A DNA stretch of 64,000 nucleotides, from the NCBI GenBank assembly GCA_003331105.1, contig QEND01000001.1, positions 372,001 through 436,000 of the forward strand, written 5' to 3'. The position numbers were made by a program, and so were the translations under genes. Shown piece after piece: positions 18,033 through 30,873 of this stretch; within the stretch, counting starts at the first letter, position 1, and each line of letters opens with the position of its first letter. Source of the stretch: Candidatus Tokpelaia sp. JSC161. GTDB taxonomy: Bacteria; Pseudomonadota; Alphaproteobacteria; Rhizobiales; Rhizobiaceae. The notes under the pieces were generated by a model, which worked only from the letters and a program-made list of their open reading frames with translations, was not told where the DNA came from and did not search any database.

Positions 18033-20672
18033 TTGCAAAAAAATAGCATCCAAAAAACAACACCAATGATTGAACAGTATATGACTTTAAAAGTAAGTAC
18101 ACCAGATTCCTTGCTTTTCTATCGTATGGGCGAATTTTACGAACTTTTTTTTGATGATGCTATTACAGCTGCACAAGAACTCAATATTACATTAACTAAG
18201 CGTGGAAAATATCTAGGAAAAGATATACCAATGTGCGGGGTTCCAGTACATAGCGCTGATGATTATATACGAAAACTTATATTAGCAGGACATAGAATTG
18301 CTATTTGTGAGCAAACAGAAAATCCATCAGAAGCAAAAAAACGCGGTAAAAACTCTATCATAAAACGTAATATTACCCGTCTAGTCACACCTGGAACATT
18401 AACAGAAGAAACATTTCTCAACCCTTCACAGGCTAACTACCTCATGTCACTCGTAAGCCATAATGGACATCAATGTGCTCTTGCATGGATCGATATTTCT
18501 ATAGGAACATTTCGTGTTCTAGAAACAGACGTAGAACGATTACTTGCTGATATAACACGTATCGATCCACAAGAATTAATTACTACAGAAGATATATTGC
18601 ACAATAACAAGCTTCAGCAAATATTAAAGTCTTTCGACTCCATTCTATCCCCTCAATCTCCAATATTCTTCGATCAGGACGCAGCTGAAAAGCGTATTTC
18701 CCACTACTACAACCTCTCAAAAATCAATCAGACCAGTTTTACTCCATTAGAACTCTCAGCCATTTCTGCTGCAATTGCCTACATAGAAAAAACCCAAATC
18801 AAGGAACGCCCTCCTTTAAAATTTCCAGAACGTGAAGAGCAGAGCTCAACACTTTTTATTGATTCAGCAACACGGCTCAACCTTGAAATCGTGCGCACTC
18901 TTTCAGGCAAACGTGAAGGAAGCTTAATCACAGCTATTGACCGCACTTTAAGTTCTAGCGGTGCCCGTACCCTTATTGAGCGCCTCATAAGCCCTCTTAC
19001 AAACAAACAACATATTGAAGAACGGCTGGATTCCATTGCCTTCTTCTTAAAAGAGACAAACCTTTGCAAAAGTATACGTCTTGAAATAAAAGGCCTACCA
19101 GATATGGCCAGGGGTCTATCACGCATCAGCCTTGGACGTTCTGGCCCAAGAGATTTTTCTGTGATTCTACATGGACTTCAGAAAAGCCAAAACATAAAAA
19201 AAATGTTCGCGCACATAACTCCTCCAGAAGAGCTCAAAAGAGAAATTCATACACTGAACTGCTTACCTCACTGCCTTCTCTCTCACCTTAAAAAGGCACT
19301 CGCCGATGAATTACCCTTTTCTAAACGTGATGGAGGCTTTATCTGCTCTGGCTATAACATAAAACTTGATGAAATGCGTACCCTAAAAAACGAATCCCGA
19401 CGTTTTATTGCTGCCTTACAAAATCGTTATGCGAGTGAAATAAATATAAAATCTCTTAAAATTAAACATAATAACATTCTTGGATTTTTTATTGAGATAC
19501 CCCTTTCACAGTCAAAGAATCTACCAGAAACGCATTTCATTCATCGCCAGAGCATAGCCAATGCTGCCCGCTTTACAACCAGCGAACTTGTAAAACTAGA
19601 AACCCGTATTGCCAATGCAGCCGAGAAAGCATTGAGTATCGAACTAGAGATATTTGATCTTTTAACCGCTAATATACTATCCTATGCGAGCTTACTACGT
19701 CAGAATGCCGAAGCCCTATGCGTGCTCGATGTATCAACCTCTCTAGCAATCCTAGCCGAAGAACAAGGCTACTGTCGCCCTACCATTGATAATAGCTTAA
19801 TATTTAAAATTATTGGCGGACGGCACCCAATTGTAGAACAGGCTCTACGCCAACAAGATGCTAGACCTTTTATTGCAAATGATTGTAACCTCTCTCCAGA
19901 TCAAAATAATTCTCTTGGGAGTATTCGCCTCCTGACAGGTCCTAATATGGGAGGAAAATCAACATTTCTTAGACAAAATGCACTCATAACAATTATGGCA
20001 CAAATGGGATCATTCGTTCCAGCAAGATCAGCACATATCGGCATCGTAACACGACTCTTCAGTCGTGTAGGTGCATCCGATAATCTCGCCCATGGACATT
20101 CAACATTTATGGTAGAAATGGTAGAAACTGCAGCAATCCTCAACCAAGCTGATCAAAGATCCCTCATCATTCTAGACGAAATAGGAAGAGGAACATCTAC
20201 ATTTGATGGACTAGCCATTGCCTGGGCTACACTAGAATATATACACGAATTTACATCTTGCAGAACCATATTCGCTACACATTTTCATGAACTCACTCAG
20301 TTAGCAAAAACATTTAAACGCCTCTATAATAATACAATGAAAGTAAAAGAATGGAACGGAAATGTTATATTTTTGCACGAAGTCAGTATCGGGACAGCTG
20401 ATCGATCCTATGGGATACAAGTAGCAAAACTAGCTGGATTACCAACAGTTGTTATAGATCGCGCACGCGATATCTTACTTCAACTAGAAAAAAGTGAAAT
20501 GCCAATGAAAACTCATAACCAGAATCCGCTTCTTTCTTCACAAAAAGCATGCCTTATTTCCCAAACTCTCGAAGGACTCAACCCAAACGATTTAACACCT
20601 CGGGAAGCATTAAATAAACTATACAGTTTAAAACACTTATATGATAAGAGCAAATATCAAAACAAAGCATAA
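18033..20672 (+). CDS. mutS: DNA mismatch repair ATPase MutS
   Basis: About 879 aa. MutS recognises mismatches and small loops. The mismatch-binding Phe-x-Glu motif appears as YRMGEFYELFFDDA near residue 32. The C-terminal ABC ATPase has Walker A (TGPNMGGKSTFLRQN), Walker B (LIILDEIGRGTSTFDG) and the helix-turn-helix end. The start is uncertain: TTG at 18033 keeps the conserved TPMIEQY opening, while the ATG at 18066 would cut into it; neither has a strong ribosome site. In rhizobia glnD follows mutS; here gdhA follows, so glnD has been lost from this place. Confidence 0.94.
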   Translation: MQKNSIQKTTPMIEQYMTLKVSTPDSLLFYRMGEFYELFFDDAITAAQELNITLTKRGKYLGKDIPMCGVPVHSADDYIRKLILAGHRIAICEQTENPSEAKKRGKNSIIKRNITRLVTPGTLTEETFLNPSQANYLMSLVSHNGHQCALAWIDISIGTFRVLETDVERLLADITRIDPQELITTEDILHNNKLQQILKSFDSILSPQSPIFFDQDAAEKRISHYYNLSKINQTSFTPLELSAISAAIAYIEKTQIKERPPLKFPEREEQSSTLFIDSATRLNLEIVRTLSGKREGSLITAIDRTLSSSGARTLIERLISPLTNKQHIEERLDSIAFFLKETNLCKSIRLEIKGLPDMARGLSRISLGRSGPRDFSVILHGLQKSQNIKKMFAHITPPEELKREIHTLNCLPHCLLSHLKKALADELPFSKRDGGFICSGYNIKLDEMRTLKNESRRFIAALQNRYASEINIKSLKIKHNNILGFFIEIPLSQSKNLPETHFIHRQSIANAARFTTSELVKLETRIANAAEKALSIELEIFDLLTANILSYASLLRQNAEALCVLDVSTSLAILAEEQGYCRPTIDNSLIFKIIGGRHPIVEQALRQQDARPFIANDCNLSPDQNNSLGSIRLLTGPNMGGKSTFLRQNALITIMAQMGSFVPARSAHIGIVTRLFSRVGASDNLAHGHSTFMVEMVETAAILNQADQRSLIILDEIGRGTSTFDGLAIAWATLEYIHEFTSCRTIFATHFHELTQLAKTFKRLYNNTMKVKEWNGNVIFLHEVSIGTADRSYGIQVAKLAGLPTVVIDRARDILLQLEKSEMPMKTHNQNPLLSSQKACLISQTLEGLNPNDLTPREALNKLYSLKHLYDKSKYQNKA

Positions 20673-20701
20673 GCAACTTGCAAAAAAAAATGTATTTCTG
20701 A

Positions 20702-22102
<1,401 letters not shown>

Positions 22103-22108
22103 TTAAAA

Positions 22109-22138
22109 AGCGTGTGATACTCACCATTATCACACGCT
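22109..22138 (-). terminator. Strong intrinsic terminator downstream of lysK
   Basis: A perfect 11 bp stem (AGCGTGTGATA, 22109-22119, with TATCACACGCT, 22128-22138) and an 8-base loop lie between the convergent gdhA and lysK genes. Read on the minus strand the stem is followed by TTTTTAATT, a classic T tract, so it terminates lysK. On the plus strand only the hairpin without a T tract would serve gdhA. Confidence 0.85.
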
Positions 22139-22152
22139 GCTTCCCGCATAAA

Positions 22153-23844
22153 TCAAGGCGCATAACCCAATTTCCCAAGCAGCTTCCCATCTAAAGCTGT
22201 AGTAATCAATCTCTTCGTCTCCTCAATCCCGTAAAGCGCTATAAAAGAACCAAGACGAGGCCCAGTTGTTTGACCAATCAGCACTTGGTAAATCATTTGA
22301 AAAAACAAGACAGAAACAGAAGGGACCCCTGCAACAGTTAAATGCTTATGATCCTGATAACGCTCAATATGACGTCCAACATCAAGAAGCATATTCTGAA
22401 TTATCATACTATCAAGTTTCTTATGATCTTCTAAAGAAGCTAATCCTTCATATATTGCAATCAGCGCCTTACGTTCAACAGCATCAGGTAAGCGAAATTT
22501 TTTCTTTGGACGAACAAACTCATTAAAATAACGAACAGCATAAATCACTAGACTATCAAGCTCAGGACAATTTTCTCTTGTCACTCCCTCCGCATAACGC
22601 GATATAAATCCCCAAAGAACCGTATTATTTTCCGCATTAGAGGCGCTAACGAGATTAAGAAGCATAGAAAAAGAAACAGGTAGCCTATACTCAGGAGGAT
22701 GCCCCTTATGAATATGCCAGACTGGATTAGAAATGCGCTCTTTCCAAGTCTGAGTTTCATACCTAGAAATCAACCCATAATATTCATCAACTAACTTTGG
22801 AATCACATCGAAAAAAAGGCGCTTAGCAGACCTTGGCTTGTGATACATATATAAGGAAAGACTCTCAATAGGAGCATATCTCAACCATTCATCCATAGCT
22901 AACCCATTCCCTTTTGACTTCGAGATCTTTCGCCCTTTCTCATCTAAAAAAAGTTCGTAATTAAAACCTTCCGGCGGTCTACTCCCTAAAATCCTACAAA
23001 TTTTAGAAGACAACAAAACAGAATCAATTAAATCCTTACCAGCCATCTCGTAATCAATACCAAGAGCGGCCCAACGCATTGCCCAATCCACCTTCCACTG
23101 ACACTTTACTTTTCCTCCCGTCACTTCAGTTTCAATCATATCACCTGTTTCTGGCTCAAGATAAACAATGCTCCCCTTCCTGCTATCACGCGCAAGAATA
23201 GGAACCTGAAGGACTTTTCCAGTTATTGGACTAATAGGTAAAAAAGGAGAATAAGTTTCTCTACGCTCTTCACCTAATGTCGGAAGAATAATGCTCATTA
23301 CCTTTTCATAACAGATAAGAATCTTAAGAAGGACCTCATCAAAGTCGCCTCTTGTATAATAATCCGTTGCACTTGCAAAGTCATAGTCAAAATCAAATTT
23401 ATCTAAAAAATTCCGTAAACAAGCGTTATTAGCCGCACCAAAAGAAGAATCAGCGTCTGAAAAAGGATTAGGCACACGAGTAAGCGGCTTCCCAATATAA
23501 TTCAAGAGCATGTCCCTATTTGGCACATTATCTGGAACCTTACGCAACCCATCCATGTCATCAGAAAAACAGATCAATCGTGTATTCACCTTATTTTCCG
23601 TTAAAATATGAAATGCGTAGCGCACCATACTTGTACGCAATACCTCACCAAATGTACCAATATGTGGTAAACCAGATGGACCATATCCTGTTTGAAATAA
23701 AACAATATCTGGATATCCTCTTTGCTCATAACGTCTTACAATTTTTCGTGCCTCTTCAAAAGGCCAAGCCTTTGCATCATGGACTAGTTCTAATAATTGA
23801 ACATTAGATAGAAAATCAAAAAACTGTGACATCAGCTCATCCAT
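22153..23844 (-). CDS. lysK: Class I lysyl-tRNA synthetase
   Basis: About 563 aa. It charges tRNA-Lys by a class I Rossmann-fold mechanism, the archaeal-type enzyme that most Alphaproteobacteria use in place of class II LysS. The HIGH-like motif is HIGTFGE ([15 protein letters not shown]) and the KMSKS-like motif is KISKSKGNG. The open frame goes up to 23880; the ATG at 23844 follows GGAAAGAA, and an ATG at 23832 is also possible because homologues usually open only about 15-20 residues before [11 protein letters not shown]. It is convergent with gdhA and followed by a strong terminator. Confidence 0.93.
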   Translation of the reverse strand: MDELMSQFFDFLSNVQLLELVHDAKAWPFEEARKIVRRYEQRGYPDIVLFQTGYGPSGLPHIGTFGEVLRTSMVRYAFHILTENKVNTRLICFSDDMDGLRKVPDNVPNRDMLLNYIGKPLTRVPNPFSDADSSFGAANNACLRNFLDKFDFDYDFASATDYYTRGDFDEVLLKILICYEKVMSIILPTLGEERRETYSPFLPISPITGKVLQVPILARDSRKGSIVYLEPETGDMIETEVTGGKVKCQWKVDWAMRWAALGIDYEMAGKDLIDSVLLSSKICRILGSRPPEGFNYELFLDEKGRKISKSKGNGLAMDEWLRYAPIESLSLYMYHKPRSAKRLFFDVIPKLVDEYYGLISRYETQTWKERISNPVWHIHKGHPPEYRLPVSFSMLLNLVSASNAENNTVLWGFISRYAEGVTRENCPELDSLVIYAVRYFNEFVRPKKKFRLPDAVERKALIAIYEGLASLEDHKKLDSMIIQNMLLDVGRHIERYQDHKHLTVAGVPSVSVLFFQMIYQVLIGQTTGPRLGSFIALYGIEETKRLITTALDGKLLGKLGYAP

Positions 23845-24028
23845 TATTCTTTCCGAAGAAGTAGTATCTGCCCTACTCAAAAAAGATAATCAATCAAAAA
23901 TGTATGATCATAAAGTCACTTTTTATGAAAAAATAAAAATTTTTTAAAATAGCACCTTTCTAAAAGAATAGATTTCTCCATCCAATAAAGTCTAAATCGA
24001 CTCTTTCACTAAATGAATAAAACTTCAC

Positions 24029-24057
24029 TTGCACTCGAACTTTAGTAGGTCTATAGC
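24029..24057 (+). promoter_or_regulatory. Candidate sigma-70-type promoter for rplY-pth-ychF
   Basis: TTGCAC at 24029-24034 and TATAGC at 24052-24057 are separated by exactly 17 bases. They lie in the spacer between lysK and rplY, leaving a leader of about 110 bases. This is the best match to a vegetative promoter in that spacer. The rest of the spacer (23881-24174) shows no gene or RNA that I recognise. Confidence 0.5.
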
Positions 24058-24174
24058 GTAATGCTCTTGTCTTGTATAGAAGATAGAACGCAGAGTAACG
24101 CCACAACCATTCTAGTTTCAGTACAGTAAGCCTGTCTAATCTAGAAATCATCCTATTTGAAAGGACTTTAAGCG

Positions 24175-24798
24175 ATGAGCACAGGTTATACGCTCAAAGC
24201 CGAGGTGCGAAAAGAAGTTGGGAAAGGATCCGCCCGAAAACTTCGCCGCCACGGAAAAATACCTGCTATTATTTATGGCGAAAATCAACACCCTCTTCCA
24301 ATTTCCATTTCCCGTAAAGAAATAGACAATACAATACATAGTGGTGGGTTTCGTACGAAAGTTGCAATCATCGAACTGAACCATATTAAAATACAGGTTT
24401 TAGCAAAAGATTATCAGCTTGATTTAATTTCTAACAGACCTACACATGTTGACTTCCTTCGCATTTCATCAAAATCCGTTGTACATGTGCGTGTTCCTGT
24501 TCGTTTCTTTAATGAAGAAGCATGCCCTGGAATAAAACAAGGAAGTGTTCTCAATATCGTTCAACACGAAATTGATTTGATTGCGCCTGCAATAGCTATT
24601 CCAGAGTCTATTCAAGTAGATCTAACAGGCTATGAATCTGGTGCATCAATTCATATTTCTTCTATCAAACTAGCTGAAAATATCAACCCACTCATTCAAG
24701 ATCGCGATTTCACTCTAGCCACTATTGCCGCACCAGCATCATTGAGCTCCCAAGAAACTTCTGAAACAAACACTCCTAATCCAAAAACTGCTTCATAG
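24175..24798 (+). CDS. rplY: Ribosomal protein bL25, long (CTC) form
   Basis: 207 aa. It binds 5S rRNA in the large subunit. The N-terminal L25 domain ([27 protein letters not shown]) is followed by the C-terminal TL5/CTC domain typical of the long form ([26 protein letters not shown]). SD AAAGGA lies before the ATG at 24175. It is first in rplY-pth-ychF, a conserved alphaproteobacterial order. Confidence 0.95.
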   Translation: MSTGYTLKAEVRKEVGKGSARKLRRHGKIPAIIYGENQHPLPISISRKEIDNTIHSGGFRTKVAIIELNHIKIQVLAKDYQLDLISNRPTHVDFLRISSKSVVHVRVPVRFFNEEACPGIKQGSVLNIVQHEIDLIAPAIAIPESIQVDLTGYESGASIHISSIKLAENINPLIQDRDFTLATIAAPASLSSQETSETNTPNPKTAS

Positions 24799-24839
24799 CA
24801 GTTAAAAACTTTCACTCTCCTTGACTTGCTCTAAAATCG

Positions 24840-25445
24840 ATGTTCATTATTGTTGGCCTTGGAAATCCTGGTACCGAGTATGAAAAAAACCGTCATAATA
24901 TTGGTTTTATGGCGATCGACGCTATTTACAACTTATATCACTTCTCTTCATGGAAAAAAAAATTTCAAGCCTTGATTACAAAAGGCGTTATCGAAAATCA
25001 AAACATCCTTTTAGTGAAACCACAAACCTATATGAACCTTTCTGGTATCTCTATCTATGAAACAACACGATTTTATAAAGTTGAATCAGATCAATTACTG
25101 ATTATCCATGATGAACTTGACTTAGCTCAAGGAAAAATACGCCTTAAAAAAGGTAGGAGCCCAAGTACCCACAATGGGATAAGATCTATTAACACATATT
25201 GTCGCGAGCATGTACGGATAAGACTTGGCATCGGTCATCCTGGCCACAAAAGTCTAGTCCAGCAATACGTGTTAGGAAATTTTCCTGAAAAAGATAACAA
25301 ATGGCTTAAAAAATTACTTAATGCACTTTCTAAAAATATCATTCTCATTCTCAATGGAGATCATGACAGTTTTATAAAAAAAATAGAAAAAGATATGTAT
25401 TCTACAGGAAAAACGCACTCATTAAATCAGGCTCACACCATTTAG
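24840..25445 (+). CDS. pth: Peptidyl-tRNA hydrolase
   Basis: 201 aa. It releases tRNA from prematurely dropped peptidyl-tRNA. It has the family opening GLGNPGTEYEKNRHNIGFMAID, with the catalytic His in NRHNIGF (about residue 20), then KPQTYMNLSG and HDELDLAQGKIRLKKG. The stretch STHNGIRSI replaces the more usual GGHNGLRSI, a mild divergence that keeps the HNG core. It is 41 bp after rplY and 9 bp before ychF. Confidence 0.95.
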   Translation: MFIIVGLGNPGTEYEKNRHNIGFMAIDAIYNLYHFSSWKKKFQALITKGVIENQNILLVKPQTYMNLSGISIYETTRFYKVESDQLLIIHDELDLAQGKIRLKKGRSPSTHNGIRSINTYCREHVRIRLGIGHPGHKSLVQQYVLGNFPEKDNKWLKKLLNALSKNIILILNGDHDSFIKKIEKDMYSTGKTHSLNQAHTI

Positions 25446-25454
25446 GAATAAGAT

Positions 25455-26558
25455 ATGGGTTTTAAATGCGGAATCATTGGATTGCCCAATGTTGGAAAAT
25501 CTACTCTCTTTAACGCATTGACGAAAACGGCAGCAGCCCAAGCAGCTAACTATCCATTTTGTACCATCGAACCAAACACTGGAGAAGTTTCTGTTCCTGA
25601 CCACCGGATAGAAAAAATAGCCGCAATAGCCAAGTCACAAAAAATCATTCCTACTCGGATACAATTCGTTGATATTGCCGGGCTTGTCCAAGGTGCTTCT
25701 AAAGGTGAAGGACTAGGAAACCAGTTTCTATCTAATATTCGCGATGTTGATGCTATTATCCATGTAGTCCGATGTTTTGTAAAAGAGGATATTCCCCATA
25801 TTTCGAGTCATATAGATCCCGTTTCAGATGCTAAAACTGTTGAAACAGAACTTATGCTATCTGATTTAGACAATCTAGAAAAACGTCTAATAAAGATGTC
25901 TAAGCGCATCAAATCTCATAAAGATAAAGACACCCTTTCAGTTCCAATCATACAAAAAGCTCTCAATCTTTTACAAAATGGCACACCAGCACGCCTACTC
26001 TTAGCAACAATCTCTTATGAAGAAGGCATTATCCTAAAAAATCTCAATCTTCTCACTTCAAAACCTGTACTTTATGTCTGTAATGTCGCAGAAAATAATG
26101 CAAAATTCGGAAATAAGCACACTCAATCTGTTATAAATATGGCTTCTCAAGAAAAATCAGAAGTTATCATGATTTCTGCTGCAATTGAAGCAGAAATATC
26201 ACAACTACCTGATTACGAAGCAAAAGAATACCTTGCAACCATAGGACTCAATGAACCCAGTCTCCATCGCTTAATACGGGCAGGATACCATCTACTTAAT
26301 CTCATTACCTATTTTACATCTGGACCAAAAGAAACCCGAGCATGGACAATCAAGGCCGGAACAAAAGCACATCAAGCCGCAGGAAAGATTCACACTGACT
26401 TAGAGAAGGGCTTCATCCGTGCACAGACAATTTCTTATCAAGATTATGTATCATTCAGTGGAGAACTCGCTGCTAAAGAAGCAGGAAAAACACGAGAGGA
26501 AGGAAAAGAATATATCGTACAGGATGGTGACATTATCTTTTTTAAACATAACCCTTAG
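25455..26558 (+). CDS. ychF: Redox-regulated ATPase YchF (OLA1 family)
   Basis: 367 aa P-loop NTPase of the Obg class that prefers ATP and binds ribosomes. G1 is GLPNVGKSTLFNALT; the NYPFCTIEPNTG segment and the G3-type DIAGLVQGASKGEGLGNQFL are diagnostic. The C-terminus is a TGS domain (LITYFTSGPKETRAWTIKAG). The start follows AGGAATAAGAT directly after pth. Length and motif set are complete. Confidence 0.95.
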   Translation: MGFKCGIIGLPNVGKSTLFNALTKTAAAQAANYPFCTIEPNTGEVSVPDHRIEKIAAIAKSQKIIPTRIQFVDIAGLVQGASKGEGLGNQFLSNIRDVDAIIHVVRCFVKEDIPHISSHIDPVSDAKTVETELMLSDLDNLEKRLIKMSKRIKSHKDKDTLSVPIIQKALNLLQNGTPARLLLATISYEEGIILKNLNLLTSKPVLYVCNVAENNAKFGNKHTQSVINMASQEKSEVIMISAAIEAEISQLPDYEAKEYLATIGLNEPSLHRLIRAGYHLLNLITYFTSGPKETRAWTIKAGTKAHQAAGKIHTDLEKGFIRAQTISYQDYVSFSGELAAKEAGKTREEGKEYIVQDGDIIFFKHNP

Positions 26559-26633
26559 TTGGAATCATTCATAAAAAAATTCTGAAAAACATCAACACCC
26601 TTTAAAATTATTTCCATCAATTGAGCTAAAGTC

Positions 26634-27869
26634 ATGTCTAATCGTATCAAAAAAGTCGTACTTGCCTATTCAGGAGGACTGGATACATCCATTATCCTCA
26701 AATGGTTGCAAATCAAACTAGGAGCAGAAATTATTACTTTCACAGCAGATCTTGGACAAGGAGAAGAAGTTAAAAACGCTCGTCGCAAAGCCGAAAATCT
26801 TGGCATAAAAGAAATTTATATCGAAGATCTCCGTGAAAAATTCGTACAAAATTTTGTTTTCCCTATGTTTCGTGCTAATGCTACTTACGAAGGTTCATAT
26901 CTCTTAGGAACCTCCATTGCCCGACCCCTCATTGCTAAACGCTTAATCGAAATTGCTCAAGAAACTAAAGCAGATGCTATCGCACATGGAGCAACCGGGA
27001 AGGGAAATGATCAGGTACGCTTCGAACTCGCTGCTTATGCCTTAAATCCTAATATAAAAATTATATCCCCTTGGCGTGAGTGGAATTTTAAAAGCCGCAG
27101 CGATTTAATTGAATTTGCTAAAGCTCATAAAATTCCAATTCCAAAAGACACCCAGGGAGAAGCACCATTTTCTATCGATTCTAATTTACTGCACTCATCC
27201 TCCGAAGGTAAAGTTCTAGAAGACCCATCACAAGCAGCTCCGGAATATGTCCATACACGCACTCTCTCTCCAGAACAAGCCCCAGATAAATCAACAATCA
27301 TTACTATCGGATTTCAAAAAGGAGATCCTATTTCAATCAACGGAAAACAACTGTCCCCAGCTGTCTTACTCGAAACACTTAACAAATATGGACATGACAA
27401 TGGTATTGGCCGAATTGATATTGTCGAAAACCGATTTATTGGGATCAAATCACGTGGCATTTACGAAACACCAGGCGGTAGCATTCTACTTCATGCCCAT
27501 CGTGCTATTGAATCCATAACTCTAGATCGTGGCGCCGCTCATTTAAAAGATGAACTCATGCCACGTTACGCAGAACTGATATATTATGGTTTTTGGTTTT
27601 CACCAGAACGCGAAATGTTACAGGCTGCTATTGATTTATCACAAAAACATGTTGATGGTGAAATAACCCTAAAACTATACAAGGGCAATATCATGACCCA
27701 AAGTCGAAAAAGTAACAAATCACTCTATTCCAACAAATTAGTGACGTTTGAAGATGATCAAGGAAGTTATAATCAGAGAGATGCTTCTGGTTTTATTAAA
27801 CTGAATGCTTTACGATTACGCACACTTGCTTCCCGTAATGATAACATTAAAATGCAGACAAGCCGTTGA
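26634..27869 (+). CDS. argG: Argininosuccinate synthase
   Basis: 411 aa. It ligates citrulline and aspartate with ATP for arginine synthesis. The PP-loop [17 protein letters not shown] stands at the N-terminus; [13 protein letters not shown] and the SPWREWNF region are also present. Length matches the family. It lies upstream of the rpmH promoter. The enzyme indicates that the arginine pathway is at least partly kept; argB, usually after engB in rhizobia, is not in this window. Confidence 0.95.
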   Translation: MSNRIKKVVLAYSGGLDTSIILKWLQIKLGAEIITFTADLGQGEEVKNARRKAENLGIKEIYIEDLREKFVQNFVFPMFRANATYEGSYLLGTSIARPLIAKRLIEIAQETKADAIAHGATGKGNDQVRFELAAYALNPNIKIISPWREWNFKSRSDLIEFAKAHKIPIPKDTQGEAPFSIDSNLLHSSSEGKVLEDPSQAAPEYVHTRTLSPEQAPDKSTIITIGFQKGDPISINGKQLSPAVLLETLNKYGHDNGIGRIDIVENRFIGIKSRGIYETPGGSILLHAHRAIESITLDRGAAHLKDELMPRYAELIYYGFWFSPEREMLQAAIDLSQKHVDGEITLKLYKGNIMTQSRKSNKSLYSNKLVTFEDDQGSYNQRDASGFIKLNALRLRTLASRNDNIKMQTSR

Positions 27870-27883
27870 TTCTTAAACTTATG

Positions 27884-27911
27884 TTGACTTTAGCAGTCGA
27901 TGCAGTATAGA
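27884..27911 (+). promoter_or_regulatory. Candidate promoter of rpmH-rnpA-yidC-engB
   Basis: TTGACT (27884-27889) and TATAGA (27906-27911, extended as TATAGAAT) with a 16-base spacer lie 54 bases before rpmH. This is close to the vegetative consensus and well placed, because argG ends at 27869. Confidence 0.6.
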
Positions 27912-27965
27912 ATGTTATAACGGAATTCATAAAAAAAGAAGGGCCGTCACTACGGTTTTGAAAGA

Positions 27966-28100
27966 ATGAAACGTACTTACCAAGCTTCAAAGCTTATCCG
28001 TAAACGTCGTCACGGATTCCGTGTCCGTATGGCTACGACATCTGGACGTAAAATAATCGCTAATCGTCGTGCCAAGGGCCGTAAGTGCCTTTCTGCCTAA
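27966..28100 (+). CDS. rpmH: Ribosomal protein bL34
   Basis: A 44 aa basic protein of the large subunit. Translation from the ATG at 27966 opens [18 protein letters not shown] and continues [22 protein letters not shown], a standard bL34. It precedes rnpA by 10 bp, the conserved order. The rnpA frame stays open back into this gene, but only in another frame. Confidence 0.97.
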   Translation: MKRTYQASKLIRKRRHGFRVRMATTSGRKIIANRRAKGRKCLSA

Positions 28101-28110
28101 TAATCCTACG

Positions 28111-28455
28111 ATGACGAAAGTACCAATTCGACTCCGAAAAAGAGCCGAGTTTTTATTTGTTTATGGAGGAGAAAAGCGTATAGGGCCATTTTTCTTGCTT
28201 AAAATGAGAAAACGCCCAACCAATCCATTCCATCCTCCCCGTTTTGGTTTTACAGTAACACGTAAAAATGGGAAGGCGGTTCTACGGAATCGTATAAAAC
28301 GGAGATTACAAGAGGCAGTACGGATCGTACAAGAAAATTTAGAATCCGGAACCGATTATGTCGTAGTTGCACATTCATCCGTCCTGAAAGTTCAGTTTAG
28401 ACACCTTGTAAAAGAATTAAAGCGCCGTCTACAAAAAAAAGTAAAGAAAGAATAA
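28111..28455 (+). CDS. rnpA: Ribonuclease P protein component
   Basis: 114 aa from the ATG at 28111. It is the protein subunit of RNase P, which matures tRNA 5' ends. The signature RNRIKRRLQEAVR is present, with KRAEFLFVYGGEKR near the start and FGFTVTRKNGKAVLRNR before the signature. The frame is open upstream into rpmH, but the ATG at 28111 gives the normal family opening. yidD, often between rnpA and yidC in other groups, is absent, as in many rhizobia. Confidence 0.95.
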   Translation: MTKVPIRLRKRAEFLFVYGGEKRIGPFFLLKMRKRPTNPFHPPRFGFTVTRKNGKAVLRNRIKRRLQEAVRIVQENLESGTDYVVVAHSSVLKVQFRHLVKELKRRLQKKVKKE

Positions 28456-28474
28456 CAAACTCGGATATTCAATC

Positions 28475-30226
28475 ATGGAATATAATCGTAATTTTTTTAT
28501 CGCTATTACGCTTTCTTTGCTCGTCATAATAGCATGGCAGTTTTTTGTCGGAGTCTCTCAACATACAATAAAAAAAACAGCCTATGAATCGACTAGAAAA
28601 GAACATATCTCTTCAGAAAATCAAACGAACTCAGAGACAGCACTCGAAATATCAGAAACAAGACACAACAGGCTTAGACAGCAAGGACACAGAATCATCA
28701 TTGATACACCACAACTGAAGGGGTCTATTAATCTTGAAGGCGCGCAGATTGATGATTTACTTTTAAAAAAGTACCATGTAACGGTCAAAAAAACCTCTCC
28801 TGAGATTGCACTTCTCAATCCAGGTTATCTTGCAGAATTTGGCTTCAACAGCGATACAGTTACAACAGAACTTCCCAATAGTCATACCCATTGGATCATT
28901 GGACAAAACCGAAGATTAACACCTTTATCACCTGTATATCTTTTTTTTGATAATAGAAACGGCCTTCTTTTTCACCGTAAAATTTCAGTTGACGATCGAT
29001 ATCTCTTCACCATCGAAGATTCTGTAGTCAATAACACAAATCAACAAATATCTCTCTCCTCTTACGGCCGTGTTTCCCGGAGATCATCACCTCATACGAG
29101 CAACGGGAGCTACCTATTACATGAAGGATTGATTGGTGTAATAGGTGATGAAGGATTAAAAACTAAAACCTACAAAGAGCTATATGAAGCTAACAACGAA
29201 AATAAAATAATCAATTTTCAAAAAGCAAAGGGAGGTTGGATCGGGATTACTGATAAATATTGGGCTGTTACCCTCATTCCAACACAAAACATTCCTTTTG
29301 AAGCATGCTTTTCCTTTAATGAAAGAAATGGATATCAATCTGCTTACAAAAACGAAACATTTTCTCTGTCTCCTCATAAAACAGCAAAATTTATAAACCA
29401 TGTCTTTGCCGGAGCTAAGCAAGTTGATGTCATTAATAATTATGAACAAAAACTTGCAATCAAAAAATTCGAATTGTTGATTGACTGGGGATTACTCAAC
29501 TTCATTACCAAACCAATGTTTATTCTTATTGACTGGCTCTATAAAGGAGTTGGCAATTTTGGTGTCGCTATTTTACTCGTAACGGTTATCCTAAAAGTCT
29601 CTCTTTTTCCTCTTGCAAATAAATCTTATAAGTCAATGGCGCGTATGAAAAATATTCAGCCAAAAATAATAGAAATTCGTGAAAAGTATGCAGAAAATAA
29701 AACAAAACAACAACAGCTTATTATAGAACTCTACCGCAATGAAAAGATCAATCCACTTGCTGGATGTTGGCCTCTAGTTATCCAATTTCCTATTTTCTTC
29801 GCGCTTTATAAAGTCTTATATATAACAATTGAGATGCGCCATGCACCATTTTTCGGATGGCTTCAAGATCTTGCAGCTCCAGATCCAACATCCATTTTTA
29901 ACCTCTTTGGACTTTTACCATACAACGTCCCACAATTTCTTATGATTGGTTTCTGGCCAATCATAATGGGCATAACTATGTTCTTACAAATGCGCATGAA
30001 TCCAACTCCACCTGATCAAACTCAAGCCATCCTCTTTAACTGGATGCCCCTCATTTTCACTTGGATGTTAGCTGCATTTCCTGCAGGCCTTGTGATTTAC
30101 TGGGCATGGAACAATACACTCTCAATCATTCAACAAGCAATTATAATGAAACATCAAGGAGTGAAAATAGAGCTATTTGACAATCTCAAATCCTCATTCA
30201 TTCGTAATCATCAAGAACCAAAATGA
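28475..30226 (+). CDS. yidC: Membrane protein insertase YidC
   Basis: 583 aa. YidC inserts proteins into the inner membrane alone or with SecYEG. It has an N-terminal transmembrane helix (about 5-25), a large periplasmic domain (about 60-340) and the conserved C-terminal helices ([62 protein letters not shown]). The hydrophilic-groove Arg is probably the one in the KSYKSMARM region or just upstream. The stop overlaps the engB start (ATGA). Normal for a Gram-negative long YidC. Confidence 0.96.
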   Translation: MEYNRNFFIAITLSLLVIIAWQFFVGVSQHTIKKTAYESTRKEHISSENQTNSETALEISETRHNRLRQQGHRIIIDTPQLKGSINLEGAQIDDLLLKKYHVTVKKTSPEIALLNPGYLAEFGFNSDTVTTELPNSHTHWIIGQNRRLTPLSPVYLFFDNRNGLLFHRKISVDDRYLFTIEDSVVNNTNQQISLSSYGRVSRRSSPHTSNGSYLLHEGLIGVIGDEGLKTKTYKELYEANNENKIINFQKAKGGWIGITDKYWAVTLIPTQNIPFEACFSFNERNGYQSAYKNETFSLSPHKTAKFINHVFAGAKQVDVINNYEQKLAIKKFELLIDWGLLNFITKPMFILIDWLYKGVGNFGVAILLVTVILKVSLFPLANKSYKSMARMKNIQPKIIEIREKYAENKTKQQQLIIELYRNEKINPLAGCWPLVIQFPIFFALYKVLYITIEMRHAPFFGWLQDLAAPDPTSIFNLFGLLPYNVPQFLMIGFWPIIMGITMFLQMRMNPTPPDQTQAILFNWMPLIFTWMLAAFPAGLVIYWAWNNTLSIIQQAIIMKHQGVKIELFDNLKSSFIRNHQEPK

Positions 30227-30858
30227 TCATGAAACAAAGAATCTTCAATAAAAATTGGATCTTAAGCCGGAGTGTTCCATCATTACAATTTTTACCAGAT
30301 GAACATGCTCATGAAATCGCTTTTGCAGGACGTTCTAATGTTGGAAAATCATCAATGATTAACGCACTTGTCAATCAGAACAGTTTAGCCCGCACTTCGA
30401 ACACACCAGGCCGAACACAGGAACTCAATTTCTTCTCTCCGAGTACAATAAACAATTTTGCAAAACCTATTCTATTCGTTGACATGCCTGGCTACGGGTT
30501 TGCTGAAGCACCCAAACAAAAGGTTCACACATGGACCAAGCTTGTCTTCGATTACCTCCGTGGACGTTCTAGTCTTAAACGTGTCTATTTACTCATTGAC
30601 TCTCGACATGGAATAAGAAAAAATGATGCAGAGACAATGACTATACTTGATAAAGCTGCAGTCTCTTATCAAATAGTTTTAACAAAAATAGATAAAATAA
30701 AAACTTGTCATTTGACAACTCTTAAAGAAAGAACCTATCAGTCTCTCTCTACACATCCTGCAGCTTACCCAAAAATTCTTGCAATCTCTTCTCAGACAAA
30801 CAAAGGAATTGATCATCTCCGAGATGCTCTCGAACTACTTATCTCTTCACTTGTCTAA
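30223..30858 (+). CDS. engB: Ribosome biogenesis GTP-binding protein EngB (YihA/YsxC)
   Basis: 211 aa GTPase needed for large-subunit assembly. G1 is [16 protein letters not shown], the G2 region is [15 protein letters not shown]3 is [11 protein letters not shown] and G4 is LTKIDK. The ATG at 30223 overlaps the yidC stop; a second in-frame ATG lies two codons later. It ends the rpmH-rnpA-yidC-engB unit. In rhizobia argB usually follows; here an unrecognised gene on the opposite strand does. Confidence 0.95.
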   Translation: MIMKQRIFNKNWILSRSVPSLQFLPDEHAHEIAFAGRSNVGKSSMINALVNQNSLARTSNTPGRTQELNFFSPSTINNFAKPILFVDMPGYGFAEAPKQKVHTWTKLVFDYLRGRSSLKRVYLLIDSRHGIRKNDAETMTILDKAAVSYQIVLTKIDKIKTCHLTTLKERTYQSLSTHPAAYPKILAISSQTNKGIDHLRDALELLISSLV

Positions 30859-30873
30859 TCAAAAAACATTCTT